Below, one piece after another: positions 33,750 through 43,713 of a stretch of DNA of 64,000 bases. The stretch lies in NCBI GenBank assembly GCA_030848705.1, contig CM061238.1, positions 79,446,685 to 79,510,684 of the forward strand, read 5' to 3'. The notes beneath the pieces were generated by a model, which searched no databases, was not told where the DNA came from, and saw nothing but the letters and a program-made list of their open reading frames with translations. The stretch comes from Heracleum sosnowskyi (lineage: Eukaryota > Streptophyta > Magnoliopsida > Apiales > Apiaceae). Positions within the stretch are counted from its first letter, which is position 1, and each line of letters begins with the position of its first letter. The translations under genes and the position numbers were made by a program.

Positions 33750-33816
33750 GTTGAGATTAATGCAGATGGTTCTCCCCAATTCTCTCTCTAAGATGGTTCT
33801 CCCTGGAACAATTGCC
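33750..33816 (-). repeat. MULE right terminal inverted repeat
   Basis: The reverse complement begins GGCAATTGTTCCAGGGAGAA and then shares TTAGAGAGAGAATTGG with the left end. It is followed outside by TATGTATGTA. Confidence 0.8.
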
Positions 33817-33826
33817 TATGTATGTA
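33817..33826. repeat. MULE target-site duplication (right)
   Basis: TATGTATGTA, identical to 17263-17272. Confidence 0.8.
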
Positions 33827-34720
33827 TTATGTAATTTGTATAGTGTTTCTCGCTCCAACTCTAAAAATGGGGTTCTCTCGTAAATGTTACTATCTCCGTA
33901 TCCATATTTGACATTTTTAGTATAGAGGTTTTAGACCTTAACTAATTTTTTTTTAAATGTAATGTTTTTTAACTCAGAAAGATAATTGATTACTTATTAT
34001 TCATTATTATTCTAAGAATAATCAATTGAAAACCAAATCGACAACTCGACAAACTTTTAATATTTCGATTGTAATAATAGAGTATTGATACTACTATTTT
34101 CTCCAATCAATTATATTTTCTATTGAATTGAATTTGTGTTAGATTAGATTCTAATTTTATTTTTGTAAATAAATAATTTTTAAATTTGAAATAATTAGAG
34201 AAAAAATCAAATTGTAACTAAAATTAATAAAAATATTCGTATTTACTATTTGAACTATATCTTCGGTATTAAAAATTAGATTTGGACTATTTTACGGGTC
34301 ATGCAAATCTCACGAAACAATTTTTAATTTTGTGATGATTTAACAGCTATTATTCAAATGGAGCCGCACAGAATCTGAAAAGAAAATACATAGAATTTTC
34401 ACATTAAGAATTCTAGAAAACATACTTATATTTAGTTTAAATCATTGAACTACACTTTTTGGTATTTCAACCTAAAGACACTCTATATATTTTAAGGTCT
34501 AACTGATCTTATTTGTTTGGTCGTACTAAGGAACAAACTATCAAGATTCTTGGAAAAAAAACCATCTTACGCTTATTATATATGAGGATATAATGTGAAC
34601 GATTTGATAAGGGAGAGTGAGAAAATATGAGTTGAAGTGAAAACATGAAGAAGTACAATGATGAATAACCTCAAGACGATAGTAGGACTCTAAATGTGCA
34701 CGTGTTAAAGTGGAGATATA
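33827..34720. other. AT-rich intergenic sequence
   Basis: No gene or clear repeat seen. Confidence 0.5.
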
Positions 34721-35050
34721 GTCTCGTTTGTTTCATAAATTTGATAATTTCACATGAACTTGAACTTTTCGATATAAGTTTCAAGGTAATTAAAATGCTT
34801 GTGTTTGGTTTATTATCATGTAACTACAAATTACATAATTAATTTTAGTAAGTAATTAATGATAATCAATGGCTATGTAACCATTGAGAACGTTGGTAAC
34901 TAAATTCTCATGTTTTGTGTTAACTACAAAACCTTGGAACTTGGAGTTTATTTGACCAATTCCAAATACAACAAACCAAATATTGTAACTCATTTATAAT
35001 CTAAGGAATTTCGAGTTATATAGTTGAATTATATCGAAACAAACGAGGCC
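34721..35050. mobile_element. MITE with GGCCTCGTTTGTTTC-type ends
   Basis: The left end GTCTCGTTTGTTTC and the reverse complement of the right end GGCCTCGTTTGTTTC form terminal inverted repeats around about 330 bp of AT-rich non-coding DNA. This is a common plant MITE end sequence. No clear target duplication is seen, so superfamily (hAT or Harbinger type) is open. Confidence 0.55.
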
Positions 35051-35417
35051 ACAATGAAAAACACTGTGTTTGAATAAAAAAATTACAGTTTAGTCATTAA
35101 TATCCATGAGTAACAATTGAAGAAATGCAATTATTTATTAAAATAAAATATTTCCTTCGATAATTAACATCCTTTAGTAACAATTGATGAAATGCAATTA
35201 CTTGTTACAAATAAAATTATGGTACTCATGTAAAATTAACTTTTATAAAAGAATCATTATGATATAAAAAGTTTACAATTTGGAGCACTAAAATGTAATA
35301 AAGCAAAAAAGAAAAATCCAAAAACAAATGCCTTAAAAACAAAAAAGAAACGACAAGGGCAAAAGTGTTGAATCCTGGGAAAATATAAGAGGGAGGAAAG
35401 AAGAAGAAACGGGGAGC

Positions 35418-35452
35418 AAGAAAGGCTCAACACATCGCTGCGAGCCTTTCTT
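35418..35452 (+). promoter_or_regulatory. Perfect 11-bp inverted repeat near the 106-aa gene start
   Basis: AAGAAAGGCTC at 35418-35428 pairs with GAGCCTTTCTT at 35442-35452 across a 13-base loop, about 110 bases upstream of the ATG at 35564. It is probably in the 5' UTR or core promoter. Confidence 0.45.
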
Positions 35453-35492
35453 CTTATTCAAATTCGTCTTCCCACCGTGAATACAATACATA

Positions 35493-35521
35493 CCCCCCCC
35501 CCCCCCCCCCCCCCCACCCCC
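35493..35521 (+). repeat. Poly-C tract (23 C, A, 5 C)
   Basis: An uninterrupted run of 23 C followed by A and five C, 43 bases upstream of the ATG of the 106-aa protein gene, probably in its 5' UTR. Length may be affected by sequencing or polymerase slippage. Confidence 0.85.
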
Positions 35522-35563
35522 ATTTATTTAAATAATAGGAGAGGGAGAGGCTTTAGGGGCGTG

Positions 35564-38500
35564 ATGATTACGCGTTCAAATCTAGCGGAACAGCTACGAG
35601 AATATCAACTTCGATCCAAACATGATTGGGCTTCTGTCTCTTTCTTCTCCTCTACCTCCAATATTTCTTCTTCCAGGTACAACCCACGTCTTTTTTTAAT
35701 CTTTTCTTTTAATATTAATATTGGGTTTTTATTATATTGATTGATTTTTTAGTTATTGGTAATTATGTGTTTACAATTATGGCTTTTGTATTGGAAATGT
35801 TTTTAATTGGAGGGTCATGTAGTTGATGTGTTTTGACTTGATTCAAGAAATTGACTCCATTTCATATGTGTGTGATTTGTTTTTGGGTACATTTCATAAT
35901 CTTGAAAAGGTCCAAACTTTTTATTTATCTTGAAATTGGGCTTATTTTGTATGCAATGTGAATGGAATCCTTGTCCTGTGTATCGCAAGATTGAGTGTTT
36001 TTGTCTGAATTTGGGCTCCTAATTGTGTTGGTTTGGATTCATAAAGTTTATTGAACAATGAAGGGTTTGCACTAGAATTGTCTCTTCTGGCTAATGGCCT
36101 GTCGAAAAGAATCAAACATGGGGTTTACCATCAATATGATGTCTAGAGGTTGGGTAAGTTTCTCCAATAATTTACAAAGATCACCTACGCAAACTGATCA
36201 TCTCAGAGAATCAATATTGTTGTATGTACCATGATCTCTGGAGTAACCAAGTAACCCACACCTGTAGCGTTCGTGATCGGCCTCCTCAACTGTGTCTGGA
36301 GTAACCAAGTAACCCACCTCCCCTTTGGCCACAGGACAAATATTGATTGCTAAGAAAATAGGAGTCTTTTATTTTTGTTAGTAAATAGTTTATTTATACA
36401 TGTAGTTGAGAAATTTGTGTATTTACATATATTTTTTTATGTGGGGCTAATAGTTTATTAATTAGTAGATTATATAATAAGCCCTATTGTTCTCGGGCCG
36501 TAGTCTATTAGGTTATCTAATTAGGTATTCTAATATATTACGATGAACCCCCACATTTTTAAGCTTTGATTATACACTTTTTTTTTGGAATAATATTATT
36601 GATTATTTTTGGGATTCGTATAATTCGTTGCTTATTATCTACACTACTTAATATCTATTTAATATTCTGTCTTACATCAATTGGCATCAGAGCCAAAATC
36701 TTGGTTTTTTGCTGTCAAAATCATTACTATTCATCACGGTTACCGTTCAATGCTGTTTGTCGCTGTTCATCGATGCTGCCTATAACCACTGCCACCATAC
36801 GGCCTCTGCTCACCCAACAAAACACCGCTGCAATCCTAATCCCTAATTACAATCCGACCCGATCTACATACTAACCCTAATTTCTAAATTGCCTGACCCG
36901 GTTATAAACCCCTAATTCCCAAATCGACCTAAAGGCCCTAATATTCGACCCGACCCAAAACGTACAACTGCTCTAGCCCTCAATTCATCACCAATCAGCA
37001 ACAAATCGGAAATAAAGGTAGAAGAAGCAGAGTGAGGAAGGGAAAATACTGTTCATGCCAGAGTTCAGATCTAAATCTTCAAAATTTGCCAGCAGCCTGT
37101 TGCTAGTGGTTCTGATCTATTGTGCGGCTGCTACTGTATTACTGCTTGTGTGTGGAAAAGAAAGGAAGATGTAACCTATGTAACCCTGACTCTTAAATTT
37201 TCCTCAAGTACCCGTGTCGGACACTCGACACTCGGACATGGGTATGGACACTCACACACCTATTTTAGGCCAAAAATATGTAAAATTTTGAAAATATTGC
37301 CGAGTCCGACGCTTGGACACGTATTCATGTTGGACACTTTTAGCCGAGTCCGGTAACATAGGATGTAACCCTAAATTTGAAAGCCCAGTCCATTAGTTTG
37401 TTTTAACCAGCCCAAACTGATAACAACAGCCTGTTATAGTTAAACTATTTGCCTATATTACAGTATGGTGCCTCTAGTTTTCAGAAGTTCCAAATCTGGT
37501 CCCAGCCTTTCCAAAAATTGTCAAACCAGTCCCTAAAGTTTCCTGAAATTATAAAACAGTCCCTGAACTTTATAACTTTAACAGTTCAGCCTCTGAACTT
37601 TGAAGGATTTACTATTCAGCCCCTCACAGTTTCATAAACTCACCAACCATTCCATGTACTTCCAGAATCTGACAGACCCTGCTACTTTTGAATTTTGATG
37701 TTTCAGTCCCTTGAACTCCAAATTTATCTAGATCAGCCCTCTTTATCCTTGTTAAGCCATGTCTGCTTACATCAAGCGTCAAATTGATAGTGTGGAAGAA
37801 AATATTTATTTCCTTGAGCGTGAACCCAATGAGTTGCACTACGAAATCTATGTTTGTCATCGTGACCGTTGGTTACTTCAATATAAACTTACACTGGGAG
37901 TTAAATAATCAATATACTGAATTTAAAAGGTTGGAAAATAAGTACAAAATTGAGTTGAGTAAGAAAGTTACAAACGTGCAAAGGAGGAATTACATAGGGC
38001 TTTTGAGACTCACATCTCAAGTGGAGTGCATCTCAAGTGGAACGTTTTGCACATTTGGAGAATGAGAAAAAGGTCAAAAGGGAAATGAAAGTCGAGCATA
38101 TTGAAGAAGCAAATATGGAAAATCAGTTGAACAAGGATGACGTGATTGTACTAGGTTATTTAAGCTGCAAAAAACATGTTAATGAAGATGTTTCTGATGA
38201 TGAGAAATCTCATGTGGAGGAAGTTTCGCTTCTTCAAGATAAGTAATGGTTGATGATATTATTGAGTTTGAGCTTATCGACTTCATCATTCCGTAATACT
38301 TTCCTAAGCCTCCTTCACTTGTGTCAATTTTTGGAGTTCTTTGTAACTCTGCCTTTCTTCAACAAATGTAGAAAATTCATCTCATTTCATCTTTGCGTGA
38401 TTCTTCACTTTGACAAAACTCGTGGTTTAGTTTTCTCCAACAAGGGGAGAATGGGAGAATGATGAGGAATAGGAATGAAAATGAAAGGAGTCTTTTATTT

Positions 38501-41500
38501 TCTTTAGTAAATACTTTATTTATATATGTAATTGAGAAATTAGTGTATTTACATATATATATTTTTATGTGGGGCTAGTAGCTTATAAATTAGTAGATTA
38601 TATAATAAACCCAATCCTTATTGGGCCGTAGTCCATTAGGTTATCTAATTAGGTTATCTAATTAGGTATTCTATTATCTTTATATAACAATGTAATCCCC
38701 ACTTATTATTAAGCTTTGATTATACACTTTTTCTTGGGAATAATATTATTGATTATTTTTGGGATTCGTATAATTCATTTCTTATTATCTACTTAATACT
38801 TCCTCCGCCCCATCCATTTCTTTACACTTTCCTTTGATGGTTGTCCCTCCCAATTCTTTACATTCCAAAAGTTTCCAAAAATAGTAAAGTTTAATAACAT
38901 AAAAATTAATTACATCCACTACTTTCCTCCAGTACACTCACTTTATACATTAAATATTGACGGGGTACCCCCACTTTACTCACTTTTCTTACTTTTCTTC
39001 GCTATTTTATATTTTTTCTTAACCTCCGTGTCCAACTCATTTGTAAAAATATGAGAGGGACGGAGAGAGTATCTATTTAGTATTCTGTCCTACATCAGGT
39101 TACGACTGTTTATACAACCTTCCTCTTCGACATTAGATCTCTACACATTTGCAAAGAATTATTTGATGAGCTCATTATTTTCATCCATCTCACAATTTCA
39201 GAGGAAATATCAGGGTCGGTAAAGTTTTGGCCCATAAGACAATAAAGACATGAGAGACTAGATGGAAAGTTAAGGTATATCTATACTATATCATTGAAGC
39301 CGAAACATTGAAAGTTTTGGTTTTCGGTTTTCGGTCGGTTTTCGGTCCTTTATTCTAGTTAATAAATAATAAAAAAATATAAAAATAGTAACTAGATGAT
39401 TGCTTTTTATAATTAAAATATTTTTTTCTAACAAAATCTACTCCTTTTCCAAAAATACAACGGCAATTATCTTTAAATTAAAACATATTACCTTTTATAT
39501 TTGTTATCACTAAAATCTCTGTTTTCCAAAAATATGAGGTTCAATCTTACTTATTTATTTTAAACCTATTTTAATACTCTATTTAATAAATAATAAAATA
39601 ATATAAAAATAGTAACTAGTTGATTGCCGTTTATAATTAAAAAATTTTTTTAACAAAATCTACTCATTTTCCAAAAATATCACTACAATTACCTTTAAAT
39701 TAAAACATATTATCTTTTATATTTATATTTGTTATCAATAAAATCTCTATTTTCCAAAAATATGAGGTGCAATCCTTACTTATTTATTTTAAAACCTATT
39801 TTAATACTCTATTTAATAAATAATAAAATAATATAAAAATAGTAACTAGCTGATTGCCTTTTATAGTTAATTTTTTTTTAACAAAATCTACTTCTTTTCA
39901 AAAAATATCACGGACAATTACCTTTAAATTAAAATATATTACCTTTTATATTTGTTATCACTAAAATTTCTCTTTTCCAAAAATATCAAGTGCAACAATT
40001 ACTTATATATTTTAAAACCTATTTTAATACTTTTAATTATTTAAAAAAACTTACCTATTTTAACAAGTCAACGTATTTTTTTAACAAATACAATTAATAT
40101 ATTTAAAACACATCTAAAAATATTACGGGCAATTACTTTTTTTTAATTAAAACATGTTAACTTTTCTATTTGTCCTTATTAAAAAAACTTACTTATTTTA
40201 ACATGTCAACGTATTTTTTTAATAAATACAATTAATATGATTAAAACCCTTCTAAAAATATCACGGACAATTACTTTATTTAATTAAAACATGTTAGATT
40301 TTCTATATGTCCTTATTATTAATTTTAGTTTATTATAAAATAATATTAATAATACCTCATTTATCTTTCTCAGCCCCCATCTGTATTTTTTTATATTTTT
40401 TTATGTTCCAATTAATATTTAAGTTTCTCATTTTATAATTTATCATATTAATTTTTACTTTTATTTTAATATTTTCCGTTCACATTAAATTTTTTAGTTT
40501 ATTATTTTTTAAGACCCGTGCCTTACATGGGTTATAGGCTAGTATGTATATATTAGTGGAAAATTAAAACTCTGTTGCTTTACTTTCAGTCGTTGATTGT
40601 AGGATATCAATGGTGTATAAGTATATCTTCTGCAAGTTTGTGTTTATTATAGCTAAAGATTATTGTCACTTAAAAGTATTATGATGTGTGTGTGCGCGTT
40701 TGTGTAATCAAATGGCTTTTATAAATTACCAAAAAAAAGATGTTTTAATGTTTTTACTCTATATTAGTTTGAGTACCTACCACTAAGTGACAATAAAAAA
40801 GAAATCAACAAAAGAGATATATGTGTGCGAAGAGACCAATATAAACCTTTTTGCGTGCATACTCTAATTATGGAAGCAGGCTACTATACTGTCACCAAAT
40901 TAGATAGTTTGTACTTACGAGTAACAAGCATAGATTATCCTTGCACCAATTAGGTAACACAGATTTTAATTATTACTTGCTCCGTCAAAGATTATAACAC
41001 AGAAATTCCAGTTAATCCAAGATCTAAATAAATGACCTTTTAGTACTGATTTATATCTAAATTTAAACTTTTATTGAGATGCAGGAATCAACAAGTTGGA
41101 AATATAACATTTAAAGAGCTCTTTCATGAAGTGGAAAAATTGGAGTGATAGCTTTCTTGTTACCCAAACTTATATATGGATCTACTGACTGCAGTTACCT
41201 GTTTTTAACCTAGACTCTTAGTTACTAACCACCTATTATTATCACAAATAGCTTCTCTATGGCAATTACTTGGCTACATATTGTGACAAATAATCTTTTC
41301 AGTTTAGTTACAATGTTTTTGTGAACAGCAGTTGAGGTTTAGAGGCTTAGGCTTTTTTGGTTAATATGCAACTTTCTAATATAGTAACTTTATGGTAGTA
41401 AGAAGCACTGTTGAAGACTGAAGAGGACATAAACCTATAATCACATGGAAACAAGAAAGAGAAAAATGAAAAGAGAAAGACATTAGAAGGATTCTTAAGG

Positions 41501-41970
41501 ATTCACAGCTAAAGATTCCGCATGAAACTTAGATTACTTAAGCTTTACACTTGAGACTCTAGGTGCAAGATTATAACATCGGCACTAGGTTCCAGAGTTT
41601 GTTTTAATTCACTTGATATCTTAGGCTTAGTTTGTTCTGTTACTTGAATTTATTTAAACACAAGATTCTTCTTATTTTCTCTCTACCTATGCCTTGTACT
41701 TATTCCTTATAATGCATTCCTCTAGCATACTCATGTTCTGTTTTGGTTTTGTTTGGATGCAGAGTTGATGTTGTGGTCTTTGTATTATGGGAATTGGTCA
41801 TTCTAGCCTTTTTGGTGTTCTCTGCAGTCTCTTTATATTTCAGGCATTTAAAACTCACGTTAATTTTCGTATGCATCGCATTCTTACTACTTTTATGCAT
41901 GAAAGTTACAAAGCAATTGAGGATTTCCAGGAAAAAGAAACGGAGGATGCTTCTACCATTGTCCATGTGA
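35564..41970 (+). CDS. Conserved plant 106-aa two-helix membrane protein, two exons
   Basis: Exon 1 is 35564-35676, ending AG|GTAC. Exon 2 is 41763-41970, after a TGCAG acceptor. The joined 321 nt encode 106 aa plus stop. It begins MITRSNLAEQLREYQLRSKH, followed by a Ser-rich segment, then two hydrophobic segments (about residues 39-64, VDVVVFVLWELVILAFLVF; about 69-86, LIFVCIAFLLLLCMKV) and a basic tail with RKKKRRMLLPLSM. I recognise it as a small conserved plant protein of unknown function. The hydrophobic pair implies an integral membrane protein. The 6.1-kb intron is inflated by a 2.75-kb LTR element and a 1.26-kb Helitron, yet both splice sites are intact. This is the clearest undamaged host gene in the window. 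Confidence 0.85.
36344..36679 (+). repeat. Left LTR of the intronic element
   Basis: About 336 bp, ending TTACATCA. Its AATATCTATTT region gives the MITE-free version of the right LTR. Confidence 0.75.
36682..36694 (+). other. PBS of the intronic LTR element
   Basis: TGGCATCAGAGCC, one base off the initiator tRNA-Met PBS, two bases after the left LTR. Confidence 0.7.
36695..38459 (+). other. Interior of the intronic LTR element
   Basis: No gag or pol. It includes a GGACAC/CGAGTCCG-rich stretch (about 37205-37355), a run of near-repeats around CAGTCCCTGAACTTT and CAGCCTCTGAACTTT (about 37490-37625), an ATG frame at 37759 (MSAYIKRQIDSVEENIYFLE, about 50 codons) and an acidic frame at 38037-38246. 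These could be gene fragments picked up by the element or eroded gag. Neither is recognisable. Confidence 0.45.
38460..39097 (+). repeat. Right LTR of the intronic element, with inserted MITE
   Basis: Matches 36344-36679 either side of the insertion at 38799-39069. Confidence 0.75.
38799..39069. mobile_element. Stowaway-type MITE in the right LTR
   Basis: 271 bp, starting CTTCCTCCGCCCC and ending GGGACGGAGAGAG, flanked by TA on both sides. The other LTR preserves the empty site (TTAATATCTATTT, one TA), which fixes the insertion limits. Confidence 0.85.
39280..40542 (+). mobile_element. Non-autonomous Helitron in the intron
   Basis: 1,263 bp beginning TCTATACTATATCATTGAAG and ending in a degenerate hairpin (CCCGTG ... 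CATGGG) followed by TATAGGCTAG, inserted between A and T as Helitrons are. The 5' end matches the other Helitrons at 60530. The interior contains about three tandem copies of a 225-235-bp AT-rich unit starting TTAATAAATAATAAA (39358, 39583, 39813). No Rep/helicase coding. Confidence 0.75.
39358..40040 (+). repeat. Three tandem 225-235-bp units within the Helitron
   Basis: Each unit carries AATAGTAACTAG(A/T/C)TGATTGC, AACAAAATCTACT, CCAAAAATAT and TTTTAATACTCTAT. Confidence 0.75.
40543..41762 (+). other. Remaining 3' part of the host intron
   Basis: AT-rich sequence with a TGTGTGTGCGCGTTTGTGT patch near 40690. No gene seen. Ends at a TGCAG acceptor. Confidence 0.6.
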
Positions 41971-42416
41971 AACTGTATTAAATTGCTAATTTTCTAGGGT
42001 AACTCAACCTGGTCGAAGAAGTTACTGAGTGTCTTGATCATCACCTTTTGTCGTTTGTATTTTTGGTTTTTGTTGTATTTAATTGCTCCTAAGAAGCCGA
42101 TTAAAGATGTATTTGATGTGATTAATTTTTGGGTTGACAGGTCTTTCGTGTTTTAAGGATAGACATCCACATGTAATTATAACTAATGTGCAAGATGTTT
42201 GCATATTCTTCACATTAGTGGCACACAAAAGAATCCAGTAGTCTTCAAAAGTGTCCTCTACATCTTCAAAATCACTCACCGAGATTACTTTCAATTCCGT
42301 TTTAATGCATCTTTCCCAAGTCCTGACTCGGTTAAGCATTTGAAAGTATACTATTGTTTTTCAGTAAACAGGGAATATGAAATTCCGTCCAGGTATACAA
42401 TGTATTTATAGTGAGG
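41971..42416 (+). other. Presumed 3' UTR and downstream of the 106-aa gene
   Basis: No separate gene. No obvious AATAAA signal stands out. Confidence 0.4.
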
Positions 42417-42517
42417 TATCTACAAGTGTATAACTAGATTTAGCTATATTAGGAAAATCACTAATATATCTACAAGTGTATAGCTAGATTTAGCTATATT
42501 AGGAAAATCACTAATAT
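42417..42517 (+). repeat. 50-bp tandem duplication
   Basis: Two copies starting TATCTACAAGTGTATA and containing AGATTTAGCTATATTAGG, nearly identical. Confidence 0.85.
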
Positions 42518-42984
42518 ATATATACACATAGGCAAGTGCTCAAATGAGACCCTCTCTTAAAATGACAACTGAGACCATATCTCAGTCATATATTTAAAAT
42601 ATTATCTTTTAATGTGGACCACAAGTTTCAACCCACCTCCTCATCTATTTGTACCGTGTCTTATCTATGCTCCAAAGACATTCCTTTTTTTCTTTCTTCC
42701 CGATACACACATATACATAGACAACATGCATACACATACTTATATATAAATTCAGATACATATAGTTGAACATATATTTATTATAGGTAAACTTTCAGAC
42801 TCGTTTCAAAGGACAACGATTTTCAAATGAACCGGTTCCGATGGTGTATTCGATGAATAGACTCGGTCACTTCTGCCTTCCTTACTACATCACGACGAAC
42901 ACGACACCACAATAACGACATTTCAGATCTGACAAGGTAGTGATGGTTGTATAGGTAATAAAGCGATAATGACGATTAAAAGAT
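42518..42984. other. Intergenic sequence
   Basis: Low-complexity with TATACACA runs. No gene seen. Confidence 0.5.
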
Positions 42985-43362
42985 GGTGAATTTTGAAGTG
43001 TTTAATTAATGATTCTAAACCTTATTGGTTAGTTGCGTTCAAAATTTCTGGTGATTTACCCTTCAACCATTTAGTGATTTGAGATGATAATGGTGATTCG
43101 GGATAAATTTTAGTGATTTTGTTGGTGGTGAGTAGTAGTGATGGTGGTTCGAAGTATTGGTAATTTTAGTAAATTTTGAAGTGTTTAATTAGTGATTCTA
43201 AACCTTTTTGGTTAGTTGCGTTCAAAATTTATGGTGATTTGCCCTTCAAACATTTAGTGATTTGAGATGATAATTGATGATTCGGGATAAATTTTAGTGA
43301 TTTTGTAGTTGGTGAGTAGTAGTGATGGTGTAGTGGTGGTGGTTTGAAATATTGGTAATTTT
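42985..43362 (+). repeat. 183-bp tandem duplication
   Basis: Two copies containing GTTAGTTGCGTTCAAAATTT at 43028 and 43211, then GGTGAGTAGTAGTGATGG, with several substitutions. Confidence 0.8.
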
Positions 43363-43713
43363 AGTTTGATTTTGGTGGTTCAGTAAATTGTTGTAGTTGA
43401 ATTTTTGATAATTTCTTTGATTTTGGTGGTTTAATAGATTTTGGTGAATCTAATTTTAGTAATTTCTGATTATGTACGTGGTGGTGACATGTGTTAGTCA
43501 GCGGTTGTGGCGGTTGTGGCAGTAAAATAATTGTGATTATCGTATTTTTTGATGATTCGGTCTCAGTTATCATATTAATTCTCATATTAAGGAGAGTCTC
43601 ATTGGAGCAACTCCATGTGTATACTCTTAATACTTTTATGACATTTCCACATCGAATCTGAAATAGGCTCACATTAGGTAAAATACATGAGCTTTGTTCC
43701 AACTATTGGATTG

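Larger units (their letters stand above)
17273..33816. mobile_element. 16.5-kb Mutator-like element (MULE) with FAR1-type transposase and ULP1 protease genes
   Basis: The left end and the reverse complement of the right end share a core TAGAGAGAGAATTGG(A/G)GAG followed by AACCA and CATTAAT, and both begin with GG. The perfect 10-bp direct repeat TATGTATGTA lies immediately outside each end (17263-17272, 33817-33826), the duplication size usual for MULEs. Inside are a transposase gene running inward from the right (29071-33447), a ULP1-like gene and a decayed ULP1 module running inward from the left (17717-26215), and a small ORF (27524-27850). ULP1-bearing MULEs are known (Kaonashi in Arabidopsis, CUMULE in melon). 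The TSD is low-complexity, but it coincides exactly with the TIR ends. Confidence 0.85.
36344..39097 (+). mobile_element. Non-autonomous LTR element inside the intron
   Basis: The direct repeats 36344-36679 and 38460-39097 (the latter enlarged by a MITE) share GGAGTCTTTTATTTT, GTGGGGCTA, GGGCCGTAGTC and GGGATTCGTATAATTC blocks and end in TACATCA. A PBS-like TGGCATCAGAGCC lies at 36682-36694, and a purine tract (AAGGGGAGAATGGGAGAA) precedes the right LTR. The interior has no polyprotein. The flanks AATAT and GGTTA do not match, so no TSD is recognised and the precise left edge is uncertain. Confidence 0.75.

Noticed and set aside
36339..39102. Target duplication for the intronic LTR element
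   Set aside because: Flanks AATAT and GGTTA do not match, so the element call rests on LTRs, PBS and purine tract only.
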